NCBI GenBank assembly: GCA_902595105.1 | Contig: CACJPA010000006.1 | Location: 1 to 55,786, forward strand | Direction: 5' to 3' | DNA from: an uncultured Pelagibacteraceae bacterium | GTDB lineage: Bacteria; Pseudomonadota; Alphaproteobacteria; Pelagibacterales; Pelagibacteraceae | DNA length: 55,786 bases | Shown: one piece after another, positions 7,386 through 15,336 of the stretch | How the letters are laid out: each line of letters starts with the position of its first letter | How positions within the stretch are numbered: position 1 is the stretch's first letter | Program-made: the position numbers and the translations under genes | Notes under the pieces: generated by a model | Told to the model about the DNA's origin: nothing | The model's database searches: none | Seen by the model: only the letters and a program-made list of their open reading frames with translations

Positions 7386-8858
7386 TTATTTTTTAATTTT
7401 TTTTGCTCTTATTAAAGGAAAAGCTAAGGCAATTAAAGATAAAACAAAGAATGTTAAAGCTATTGGTCTTGTGAAAAACATTAACCAATTTCCATCAAAT
7501 ATAACTAGAGATTGTCTCAAAGTACCTTCAACTAGCTCTCCTAAAATCAATCCAATGATAACAGGGACAACTGAGAAACCGTATCTTCTCATGAAAAAAC
7601 CAAGCACACCAAAAAATAACATTATCCAAACATCAATTATAGATTGATTTAGCGAATAGGTTCCACAAACTGAAACTGCAAAAATCATTGGCCACAATAT
7701 TTTATTTGGTACCAATGTTATTCTTGCAAAAATTTTTGCACCAAAAAAACCAAATATAAAAAACAACACATTGGCAATTAACATTGCTCCAAAAATTCCA
7801 TATAAAAAATCAGGTTGTTCTCTAAATAAATCAGGTCCAGGTCTTACACCATGTATAATTAATCCTGTTAAGATAACAGCTGTTGTTGCACTACCTGGAA
7901 TTCCTAGTGCAAGTGTTGGAACCATCGCACCACCTGTTGCTGCATTGTTCGCAGCTTCTGCACCCGCAATACCCTCTATAGATCCTTTTCCAAATTCCTC
8001 TGGTTTTTTTGAAAATCTTTTTGCCTCTGAATATCCAATTAAAGAAGCTACTGTTCCACCTTCAGCAGGCAACACTCCAATAAAAGAACCAATACCACTA
8101 GATCTTAAAATTGTTTTCCAAGTTTTTTTGTAATCATCTTTAGTTGGAAGTTTGATTGCCTTTAAGGCTATTCTATTAAATACCTGATTAATTAAAGTTG
8201 ATTGTGTTAACATTTCACTCATTGCAAACAACCCAACTACTACCGGAATAAAACCAATCCCTTCTGTTAATTCATTAATTCCAAAAGTAAAACGATCAAT
8301 TGAGGTCATAAAATCTTTACCAACTGTTGAAATTAAAATTCCAAATGCACCTGCAATCAAATTCTTAATTGGACTTCCCTCTCCAATTGATGCAAGCATT
8401 GTTAAACCAAAGATAGCTAATGCAAAATATTCTGGTTGACCAAATTCATATGCAAGCTGAGCCAATATAGGTGCAAAAAAGACAAGGATTATAACGCTAA
8501 AAATACCTCCAACTGTACTTGAAACAGTTGCCATTCCTAAAGCTCTTCCAGCCTCTCCTTTTTGTGCTAAAGGATAGCCATCTAAACAAGTTGCTGCAGC
8601 TGCTGGAGTTCCTGGTGTATTTATTAAAACTGCTGTTATTGCACCACCGTAAGTACCAGCACAATAAATAGAAGTTAACAATACTATTGCAGACAATGGA
8701 TCAAGTGTCATTGTAAATGGTAAAATTAATGCACCACCTGTTGTTGGTCCTAGACCAGGTAGAACACCCAATATTAAACCAAACAAAGTTCCAAAAAATA
8801 AAACTAACAATAGCTTTGAGCTAAACAAAGGAGCCATCATTAATAATAAATTATCCAT
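7386..8858 (-). CDS. tctA: Tripartite tricarboxylate transporter large permease TctA
   Basis: This 490-residue, strongly hydrophobic protein has the TctA signatures GVLPGLGPTTGGALILPFT near the N-terminus, CAGTYGGAITAVLINTPG, and a second GGAMVPTLALGIPGSATTAV repeat. About 11-12 membrane segments can be drawn. TctA is the channel-forming subunit that imports carboxylates using an ion gradient, with TctB and the periplasmic TctC. It directly abuts tctB (zero spacing) and is followed after 2 bases by the SDR. The substrate class (tricarboxylate, tetronate or other hydroxy acid) cannot be told from the permease. Confidence 0.92.
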   Translation of the reverse strand: MDNLLLMMAPLFSSKLLLVLFFGTLFGLILGVLPGLGPTTGGALILPFTMTLDPLSAIVLLTSIYCAGTYGGAITAVLINTPGTPAAAATCLDGYPLAQKGEAGRALGMATVSSTVGGIFSVIILVFFAPILAQLAYEFGQPEYFALAIFGLTMLASIGEGSPIKNLIAGAFGILISTVGKDFMTSIDRFTFGINELTEGIGFIPVVVGLFAMSEMLTQSTLINQVFNRIALKAIKLPTKDDYKKTWKTILRSSGIGSFIGVLPAEGGTVASLIGYSEAKRFSKKPEEFGKGSIEGIAGAEAANNAATGGAMVPTLALGIPGSATTAVILTGLIIHGVRPGPDLFREQPDFLYGIFGAMLIANVLFFIFGFFGAKIFARITLVPNKILWPMIFAVSVCGTYSLNQSIIDVWIMLFFGVLGFFMRRYGFSVVPVIIGLILGELVEGTLRQSLVIFDGNWLMFFTRPIALTFFVLSLIALAFPLIRAKKIKK

Positions 8859-9365
8859 CTAGCTATAATAAATATTAGTTATAATTCCAGGTGGAAATCT
8901 TAAACCTAAAATTGTTTCAAAAAATACAAAGACAATTACAGGAAATATAATTCCAACAAGTAATAAATATAATATTCTTTTCTCTCCCCAATAATAAGAA
9001 ACAAAAATAGATAAAGCCGAAATTGCTAAAAAGAAATCTAATGTTTTTGAAATCACTACAAAAATAAAAAAACTTAGAAGAGTTAAAAAGAACGATTTAG
9101 GTAATTTTTTTTGAATCTTCCAAGGATTTTTAGTTGCTAAATAATAGATCAACAAAGTCATAACTATTATTAAAACCAAAAGTGCTTTTGGAAATGTTGC
9201 AGGTTGTATTCCTCTATTTAAAATTGGAGGAACAATATCAAAAGTAAAAGTAGTGATTAATAATGCTACAGATGTAAATATAATTACAAAAGAGACTTTA
9301 AACTCGTCTCTAAAAAAAAAGGGCAAACTTTTGTTTGCCCTTTTTTGTTTTTGTACATTTTTCAT
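8859..9365 (-). CDS. tctB: Tripartite tricarboxylate transporter small subunit TctB
   Basis: The 168-residue protein has about four membrane helices (from ~29, ~64, ~91 and ~130) and the ILNRGIQPATFPKAL block common in TctB after the first helix. It bridges TctA and the binding protein. I chose ATG 9365 over the TTG at 9371. The first ~20 codons contain a perfect 8-base hairpin followed by a T-run, so the peptide KRANKSLPFFF is a by-product of a terminator-like element. No better downstream start codon is present before the first helix. Confidence 0.85.
   Translation of the reverse strand: MKNVQKQKRANKSLPFFFRDEFKVSFVIIFTSVALLITTFTFDIVPPILNRGIQPATFPKALLVLIIVMTLLIYYLATKNPWKIQKKLPKSFFLTLLSFFIFVVISKTLDFFLAISALSIFVSYYWGEKRILYLLLVGIIFPVIVFVFFETILGLRFPPGIITNIYYS
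9321..9346 (-). terminator. Terminator-like hairpin inside the 5' coding end of tctB
   Basis: GGGCAAAC-TTTT-GTTTGCCC (9321-9340) is a perfect 8-base stem with A/T runs on both sides (9312-9320 and 9341-9346), so it would work on the minus strand after tctC. It lies 45 bases past the tctC stop but within codons 7-15 of tctB. It should trim or weaken transcription from the abundant tctC into tctBA, and could also affect tctB translation. Confidence 0.8.
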
Positions 9366-9388
9366 ATGCAAATGTACTTTTAATTAGA

Positions 9389-10363
9389 TTAGTTAATGTA
9401 ACCTAAAGCTTTTAACTGAGCAGTCATTTCAGCAAGCATTTCTTCCATTTGCTTACCCCACGCGTCAGCACCAACTACACTAGTGTCATCAAGACCAATT
9501 TCAGTTAAGAAATTTTTGTAATAGTTGTGGCTCATAGCTTTCATCATTCCAGCTTCTAGTTGTTTAACTCTTTCTGCTGGAGCACCTTTTTTAGTTACGA
9601 AACCTCTAACAGTAGATAAAGAAACAGGAATTCCTAATTCTTTAGCTGTTGGAGAGTCTCCAATTTTAGCCATTCTATCGTTTGCTAAAACAACTGATAC
9701 ACAAAGTTTACCTTCGTTGATTTCAGTTAATGCTTCACCTAAGTTTAAAACACCTACATCGATATCACCTTTGATGAGGTTAGTTTTAATTGGTGCTACA
9801 CCTTTGTAAGCAACAATAGTTGGATCTGTTAATCCACCTTTTTTAGTAAATGCAATTGCACTAACATCATCAATACCACCAGTGTGTGTTGTTCCATATT
9901 TTAGTGATTTTGATTTTTGCGCGCTAATGAATTTTTTAGCATCTTTAATTTCATTGTTACAGTTTACAACAAATAATTGAGGATCGTCAGTACCTCTTGC
10001 TAAAGGCTGCATATCGCTCAATTTAACTTTAGTTTTTCCTAAAGCCATTGATACTGCGTGACCAGTAGTCCAAGTTAAAGTGTGGTTACCATCTGCGGGT
10101 AAAGACATCATGTAATCCATAGATGCTGCTCCACCACCACCTTTTTTGTTAACTAACTGCATATCTTGTTTAAGAACTCTTCTTGCTCTTAATAACATCA
10201 TTCTAGTAGTAACGTCAGTTCCACCACCAAAACCAGCGTGAGTAATTGCTTGGATTGGATGCCCATCAGCTTTTGCTGAAGTGATCATTAATGGAAGAGC
10301 TACAACAAAAAATTCAGTTACTAAAAAAGCAGCTGCTAAAAATAGTTTAAAGCTTTTTTTCAT
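9389..10363 (-). CDS. tctC: Periplasmic substrate-binding protein TctC (Bug family)
   Basis: I place the start at ATG 10363, preceded by GAGGGAAAT and giving a 324-residue protein that opens with a signal peptide (MKKSFKLFLAAAFLV..., cleavage near AKA, residue ~32). A longer frame to 10459 would add a non-signal extension and overlap the divergent gene. The mature part has the Bug/TctC features: ITHAGFGGGTDVTTRM, VNKKGGGGAASMDYM and a C-terminal MLAEMTAQLKALGYI. It captures a carboxylate for TctAB. The ORF is followed by a hairpin and then tctBA. Confidence 0.9.
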   Translation of the reverse strand: MKKSFKLFLAAAFLVTEFFVVALPLMITSAKADGHPIQAITHAGFGGGTDVTTRMMLLRARRVLKQDMQLVNKKGGGGAASMDYMMSLPADGNHTLTWTTGHAVSMALGKTKVKLSDMQPLARGTDDPQLFVVNCNNEIKDAKKFISAQKSKSLKYGTTHTGGIDDVSAIAFTKKGGLTDPTIVAYKGVAPIKTNLIKGDIDVGVLNLGEALTEINEGKLCVSVVLANDRMAKIGDSPTAKELGIPVSLSTVRGFVTKKGAPAERVKQLEAGMMKAMSHNYYKNFLTEIGLDDTSVVGADAWGKQMEEMLAEMTAQLKALGYIN

Positions 10364-10395
10364 TATTTCCCTCTTTAGTTTATTTAGTTTATATA

Positions 10396-10409
10396 TATAA
10401 TTTATATAC
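10396..10409 (+). promoter_or_regulatory. TATAATTTATATAC motif in the tctC/pdxA2 divergent spacer
   Basis: The 87-base spacer between tctC (start 10363, minus) and the PdxA2-like gene (start 10451, plus) must hold both promoters. It contains TATAATTTATATAC, which differs at one base from TATAATTTCTATAC at 19858-19871 and is related to the perfect palindrome at 27698-27712. It could be an operator for a shared regulator, or simply a -10-rich AT promoter. Confidence 0.35.
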
Positions 10410-10450
10410 GAATATTTAATCATACTCTTACACAGAACGTAAAGTAAAAA

Positions 10451-11452
10451 ATGGAACAAAATAAAAGTAACATTGCTCTTTTACTCGGGGATCCAGCAGG
10501 AATAGGACCTGAGCTTATTTCAAAACTATTAAAGGAAGAAGTTACTAATAAAGCAAATATTGTTGTAATCGGTGAAAAACAAATTTTTGAAAGTGGAAAT
10601 AATGTAACTGGCAACTCTCATCAACTTGAAATCGTAGAAGATTTCGATCAAATTGATTTTAATAAATCAAATAGATTTTTATTAGATATTTCAAAAGGTA
10701 AAAATCATAAATATAAAATAGCTGAACCTTCAAAAGAATCAGGTGAAAGTGTTTTAGAAGCTTTAGATTTAGCACTAACTCTCGCTAAAGAAAAAAAAAT
10801 TGATGCAATTAATTTTGCTCCAATGAATAAGACAAGTTTAAAACTTGGAGGAAACACTCATTCAGATGAATTACAATTAATGGCTGAAAAATTGGATGTC
10901 AAAAGTTTTTGTTGTGAGTTTAATGTAATAGACAATTTTTGGACTGCAAGAGTAACATCTCACATTCCTATTAAAGAAGTTGCACAACACATTACAAAAG
11001 AAAATATCTTAAAGCCGATTAAATTAATTAATGAAGTTATGGAATTGAATGGTGTAAAAAATCCTAGAATAGCAGTTCAAGCACTTAACCCACATGCAGA
11101 ATTTGGCACTGAAGAAAAAGATGAAATTATTCCAGCAATAGAAGAGGCAAAAAAACTTGGATTTAATACGGATGGACCATTACCGTGTGATACATCTTTT
11201 GTAGTTGCATATAAAAATAAAAATCATGATTGTATGGTTGGCATGTATCATGATGCACTTCAGTCTGGACTGAAAGCATTTGGTTTTGATAGAGGAGTTA
11301 CAGTTCAAGGCGGATTAACAGTTCCTGTAACAACAACTGCACATGGATCTGCATTTGCAATTGCTGGCAAAAATGAAGCTAACTTAGCCCCGATTTTAAA
11401 TTCATTTAAAATTGCATTATCAATGGCCGAAAATAAAAAGAAGTTAAGCTAA
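10451..11452 (+). CDS. PdxA-family dehydrogenase (PdxA2-like, 4-phospho-hydroxy acid oxidation)
   Basis: The 333-residue protein carries PdxA marks: GDPAGIGPE near the N-terminus, a THSDELQ substrate segment, a His in TSHIPIKEV, LNPHAEFGTEEK and a metal His in MVGMYHDALQ, ending in TTAHGSAFAIAGKNEA. PdxA oxidises 4-phosphohydroxythreonine in vitamin B6 synthesis; PdxA2 paralogues oxidise 4-phospho-D-erythronate or threonate in tetronate catabolism (known for the family). Divergence from tctC and distance from any B6 gene suggest the catabolic role, but no DUF1537 kinase (the usual partner) is in the window. The ROK kinase at 5726-6628 might supply a phosphorylated substrate; that is inference. 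Confidence 0.8.
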   Translation: MEQNKSNIALLLGDPAGIGPELISKLLKEEVTNKANIVVIGEKQIFESGNNVTGNSHQLEIVEDFDQIDFNKSNRFLLDISKGKNHKYKIAEPSKESGESVLEALDLALTLAKEKKIDAINFAPMNKTSLKLGGNTHSDELQLMAEKLDVKSFCCEFNVIDNFWTARVTSHIPIKEVAQHITKENILKPIKLINEVMELNGVKNPRIAVQALNPHAEFGTEEKDEIIPAIEEAKKLGFNTDGPLPCDTSFVVAYKNKNHDCMVGMYHDALQSGLKAFGFDRGVTVQGGLTVPVTTTAHGSAFAIAGKNEANLAPILNSFKIALSMAENKKKLS

Positions 11453-11455
11453 GCT

Positions 11456-12217
11456 TTAAATTAAACCAGCATCTACTGTAAAATTTTGTTTAGTACATCC
11501 GGATGAAACATCTGATGCCAAATATAAAACCATTCTTGAGACATCCTCGGGTAATACTTGTTTTTTAAGACACTGTTTATCTAAAATTTCTTTTTTAAAT
11601 TTTGGATTTAACCATAGTTTTGACTGTCTTTTAGTTGCAACTGAACCAGGGGCAATGGAGTTTATTCTAATATTGTGTTGTCCTAAATCTCTAGCTAAAG
11701 ATTTAGTTAAACCATAAATTGCTGCTTTTGAAGTACTATATGCTGGAAACATTACTGCTCCTCTAATCCAGCTAACAGAGCCTAAATTAATTATTGAACC
11801 ACCTTTGTTTTTAATCATGCTTTTTTTTACTGCTTGAATAGCAAACAAATAATGCCTCAAATTTATTGCCATTCTTTCATCCCAGTATTTTTCTGTAACT
11901 TCCTCAAGAGTATGTCTTTGGTCATTTGAAGCGTTATTTACTAAAATATCAATTTGACCTTTCTTTTTAATAATATTCTGAATTAGAGATTTGTATTTTT
12001 TTACATTTTTAATGTTGCAAAATTGAAAACTAGGAATTTTTTGTTTTTTCTTTTTAATTTTCAAAATTAATTTTTGAGCTTCTTTTTTATCTATATCAAA
12101 AAAATAAACCTCAACACCTTGCTCACAAAGATGTTCTACAATTGATGCTCCAATACCAGATGCTCCGCCTGAAACTAAAGCACGTTTATTTTTTAAGTCA
12201 AAATATTGAACTTTCAT
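11456..12217 (-). CDS. Second XylB-like sugar 1-dehydrogenase (SDR)
   Basis: A paralogue of the gene at 387-1148, also 253 residues, with SGGASGIG (~16-23), NNASND (~93-98), YSTSK (~160-164), ERMAINLRH, QCLKKQ and CTKQNFTVDAG. It shares the XylB-type hallmarks and so should oxidise an aldose or a related cyclic polyol at C1. It is convergent with the PdxA2-like gene (3-base gap). It lies 16 bases after the MocA oxidoreductase that follows IolD, so it is probably the last gene of an iolD-mocA-SDR operon. Its different operon suggests a different sugar from the first copy. The N-terminal DLKNKRA resembles the decayed fragment at 1150-1205. Confidence 0.84.
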   Translation of the reverse strand: MKVQYFDLKNKRALVSGGASGIGASIVEHLCEQGVEVYFFDIDKKEAQKLILKIKKKKQKIPSFQFCNIKNVKKYKSLIQNIIKKKGQIDILVNNASNDQRHTLEEVTEKYWDERMAINLRHYLFAIQAVKKSMIKNKGGSIINLGSVSWIRGAVMFPAYSTSKAAIYGLTKSLARDLGQHNIRINSIAPGSVATKRQSKLWLNPKFKKEILDKQCLKKQVLPEDVSRMVLYLASDVSSGCTKQNFTVDAGLI

Positions 12218-12233
12218 ATTTTGATTATAAATA

Positions 12234-13391
12234 TTATTTCAATATTTTCTTTATATCTTTTGTTAGGAATAAACTTGGCTTTTTGCATGTAGTTTTAATT
12301 ATTTGTGGTTTATTTGTCTTACATGCATTCATTGTTGATTGAATAATATCTAAAACATGAAGAGATAGTTCTCCATTACATTTATTTATTTTTTTATTTT
12401 CAATTGAATAAGCCATTTCCGCTAGTCCTGCCCCACGGTAATTTGCATTTGTAGGAGACTCGTTTGCTCTAGAACTCTGTGATCTTATGTTGATTTTACC
12501 AAGATGCATTTTATTTGTTTTATATTCTTTCCAAGGGTCCCCTAGTTTATTGCAAACATAAACAGATCCGCCAAACATATTTGGGTCTGGTACAATCATG
12601 GAACCTTTGCTTCCATATAATTCAATGTGATTTCTTTGATGTGCAATAACATCGAATGATAAAGTTAATCTTATAATTGTGCCATTCTCAAACTGGATTG
12701 TTGATAAATATGTTGTTGGACATTCAACTTTAAAAGTTTTATTTTTTTTAGGTCCTATTCCAATTATTCTTCTCTTTACTCCTTCCATTATGCTGCCAGT
12801 TACTTTTTTAGCTGGTCCCAATAAATTCACTAAAGCTGTTAGATAGTAAGGTCCCATATCTATAACTGGACCACCTTCTTTTTTAGCAAACCAGGGTTCT
12901 GGATTTGGATGATAGGATTGAACACCTGGGAATGCAAAAATTGCATTTCCTAATGAAATTTTACCTAATATATTTTTTTCTACTAACTCTTTTGATTTTT
13001 GAATTCCACCACCTAAAAAAGTATCAGGTGCATTTCCTATATAAAGTTTTTTCTTATTCGCGATTTTAACGAGATCTAAACCATCTTTAAAATTAATGGC
13101 CATAGGTTTTTCAGAATAAACATGTTTACCATGCAATAATGATTGCTTAGCAACTTGATAATGAGCTTTTGGAATGGTTAGATTTAATATGATTTCTATT
13201 TCTTGATCTTTTAATAAATCTTTTACTGACAATGCTTTAATTTTGTATGCCTTTGCACATTTAATTGCATTAGTGTGATTAATATCAGCACATTTAATTA
13301 TCTTTATATTATTAAAATATTTTTCAGCTCTAAAGTATGTTTCGGAAATATGACCACATCCTATAAGACCTACTTTGTATACTTTGTTCAT
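12234..13391 (-). CDS. Gfo/Idh/MocA-family oxidoreductase
   Basis: The 385-residue protein begins with the Rossmann loop GLIGCGHISETYF, has the family's EKP motif (YSEKPMA, ~94-100) and a C-terminal sheet domain with GSKGSMIVPDP. MocA-family enzymes use tightly bound or free NAD(P) to oxidise sugars, inositols or their derivatives. The GGPVIDMGPYYLTALVNLLGP segment, with D and Y in the position of the substrate His region, is of the subtype often annotated as dehydrogenase or oxidoreductase of unknown substrate. The gene is 6 bases after iolD, so one of its likely substrates is an inositol-like or keto-sugar compound. Confidence 0.82.
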   Translation of the reverse strand: MNKVYKVGLIGCGHISETYFRAEKYFNNIKIIKCADINHTNAIKCAKAYKIKALSVKDLLKDQEIEIILNLTIPKAHYQVAKQSLLHGKHVYSEKPMAINFKDGLDLVKIANKKKLYIGNAPDTFLGGGIQKSKELVEKNILGKISLGNAIFAFPGVQSYHPNPEPWFAKKEGGPVIDMGPYYLTALVNLLGPAKKVTGSIMEGVKRRIIGIGPKKNKTFKVECPTTYLSTIQFENGTIIRLTLSFDVIAHQRNHIELYGSKGSMIVPDPNMFGGSVYVCNKLGDPWKEYKTNKMHLGKINIRSQSSRANESPTNANYRGAGLAEMAYSIENKKINKCNGELSLHVLDIIQSTMNACKTNKPQIIKTTCKKPSLFLTKDIKKILK

Positions 13392-13397
13392 AAAGGA

Positions 13398-15242
13398 TTA
13401 AATACCTTGTCTTTGCTTGCTTTTTCCTTCTTTGTAAAGTTTTAAAGCTTCTTCATTTTCTTTAGTATTTGGAATTTCTAAAGTTGGGCTATCCCAAAAA
13501 GATGAACCTTCGACCCATTTGTAAGCATGGGTTTTAATTGAAATAACATAAGTCACATCAGATGCTTTGGCTCTTTTAAATGCAGCTTCAAGATCTGAAA
13601 TTGAAGTAACGTGTTCAGATTTTGCGCCCATACTTTCTGCATGTTTTGCAAAATCTACGTCTACTAAACCAGGTGTATTAGAACTCTTTAATAAGTTGTT
13701 GTACTCTTTACCACCTTTGAATAATTGCAATCTATTAATAACTGCAAAGCCTCCGTTGTCACAAACAATTATAATCAATTTATTTTTTGTGATTACTGAA
13801 GAATAAATGTCAGTATTATTTAATAGATAAGATCCATCTCCTACAAAAGAAATTACTTCTTTATCTGGATTAGCCATTTTAATTCCTAAAGCTCCAGATA
13901 TTTCATAACTCATACAACTAAAACCCCATTCTGTTTCGTGAGTATTGAGTTCTCTTGGTCTCCAAACTTGAATTACTTCACCTACTAAACCTCCTGCAGC
14001 TGTAACCGCAATATCAGTTGGATCAGAATTTCTATAGATTGCACCAATTGCTTGAACATAACTTGGGACTTCCTGATTGGTTGGAGCACTCTCTTTATCT
14101 ATATGTTCATTCCATGACTTAAGCTCAGTTTGAGATTTTTTATTCCAATCTTCTCCTGCTTTCCAATCACCTAAAGCTTGAGAAAGTTCAGTCAACGAAA
14201 CTTTTGCATCTCCAACGACTGCTTGAGCTAAGTGTTTATTGGCATCATATCTTGATACATTGATAGAAACTAATTTGAAATTTTCGTTTTCAAAGTTTGC
14301 CCATGATCCAGTTGTAAAATCAGCAAGTTTTGTTCCAACAGCAATAGCAAGATCAGTTTCTTTAGCTAATGTGTTTGTGTTTTTTCCTCCCAGTCCTCCA
14401 ATTTGACCTGCAAAATGCGAATGGTCTCTCTTCATTGTTGAATAACCCATTACAGTTTGTGTAACTGGAATGTTATGTTTGATTGCAAACTGACTTAATT
14501 CTTCCATTGCATCTGAATAAAAAACTCCACCTCCAGATATTATGATTGGATTTTTTGAAGATTTAATTTTCTTAGCTGCTTCTTTAATTTGAAACTCATC
14601 TGGTCTTGGTCTACGAATTGTGTGAACTCTTTCTTGAAAAAATTCCTCTGGATAGTCAAAAGTTTGTCCTTGGATATCTTGACTTAACGCAATACAAGCA
14701 GGTCCACAATCAGCAGGATCTAACATTGTTTGAACTGCTATTGGAAATGATTGAATTATTTGTTCAGGTCTTGTGATACGATCAAAATATCTTGTAACTG
14801 GTTTAAAAGCATCGTTTGCAGTTGTGCTTGGATTGTTAAAATGTTCAACTTGTTGCAATACTGGATCTGGCATTCTATTTGCATAAGTATCACCAGGTAA
14901 AAATAAAATTGGCAATCTATTACTCATTGCAACTGCTGCTGCTGTAACCATGTTGGTTGCACCTGGACCAACCGACGATGTTGCTACAAAAATTTGTTGT
15001 CTTCTCTTAGCTCTAGCATAACCTATGCCAGTTAAAGCCATATTCTGTTCATGATGACCTCTATAAGTTGGTAATTCTTTTTGATTTTCTTCAAGTGCCT
15101 GGCCTAAACACGCTACATTTCCGTGTCCAAAAATTCCAAAGACACCAGGAAAGAGTGGTTCTTTTTTACCATTAATTAATATTTTTTGAGCAATCAAATA
15201 TTTAACGATTGCATGCGCACAAGTAAGAGTAATTTTTTTCAT
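13398..15242 (-). CDS. iolD: Trihydroxycyclohexane-1,2-dione hydrolase, IolD-like (ThDP enzyme)
   Basis: A 614-residue thiamine-diphosphate enzyme with PYR, central and PP domains. The conserved Glu that activates thiamine lies in YRGHHEQNMAL (~residue 61-71), and the ThDP/Mg motif GDGSYLLNN...DNGGFAVINRLQ lies near residue 460-505. EWGFSCMSYEISGALGIKMA is characteristic of IolD rather than acetolactate synthase. IolD opens the ring of 3D-trihydroxycyclohexane-1,2-dione to 5-deoxyglucuronate in myo-inositol catabolism. iolE and iolG homologues are present 17 kb away, but iolB, iolC and iolJ are not visible here. It starts an operon with the MocA and XylB-like genes and is divergent from the aldehyde dehydrogenase. 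Confidence 0.85.
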   Translation of the reverse strand: MKKITLTCAHAIVKYLIAQKILINGKKEPLFPGVFGIFGHGNVACLGQALEENQKELPTYRGHHEQNMALTGIGYARAKRRQQIFVATSSVGPGATNMVTAAAVAMSNRLPILFLPGDTYANRMPDPVLQQVEHFNNPSTTANDAFKPVTRYFDRITRPEQIIQSFPIAVQTMLDPADCGPACIALSQDIQGQTFDYPEEFFQERVHTIRRPRPDEFQIKEAAKKIKSSKNPIIISGGGVFYSDAMEELSQFAIKHNIPVTQTVMGYSTMKRDHSHFAGQIGGLGGKNTNTLAKETDLAIAVGTKLADFTTGSWANFENENFKLVSINVSRYDANKHLAQAVVGDAKVSLTELSQALGDWKAGEDWNKKSQTELKSWNEHIDKESAPTNQEVPSYVQAIGAIYRNSDPTDIAVTAAGGLVGEVIQVWRPRELNTHETEWGFSCMSYEISGALGIKMANPDKEVISFVGDGSYLLNNTDIYSSVITKNKLIIIVCDNGGFAVINRLQLFKGGKEYNNLLKSSNTPGLVDVDFAKHAESMGAKSEHVTSISDLEAAFKRAKASDVTYVISIKTHAYKWVEGSSFWDSPTLEIPNTKENEEALKLYKEGKSKQRQGI

Positions 15243-15336
15243 AATTGGGTTTATTTTTTTTATGTATAATGTTTATATATATTTATATTTATAAATTAAA
15301 AAACCCAACTTAGTAAACCTTAAAAAAATAAAAATT
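15243..15336. promoter_or_regulatory. Divergent promoter region flanked by an 8-base inverted repeat
   Basis: The 94-base spacer between iolD (minus) and the aldehyde dehydrogenase (plus) is almost pure A/T except for TTGGGTTT (15245-15252) and its exact complement AAACCCAA (15301-15308), 48 bases apart. Each arm lies near one gene start. The GGG/CCC cores stand out from the AT background, suggesting paired operator half-sites for a regulator that controls both directions. Confidence 0.45.

Noticed and set aside
10364-10459. N-terminal extension of tctC to 10459
   Set aside because: It precedes a clear signal peptide and a good ribosome site at 10363 and would overlap the divergent pdxA2-like gene.
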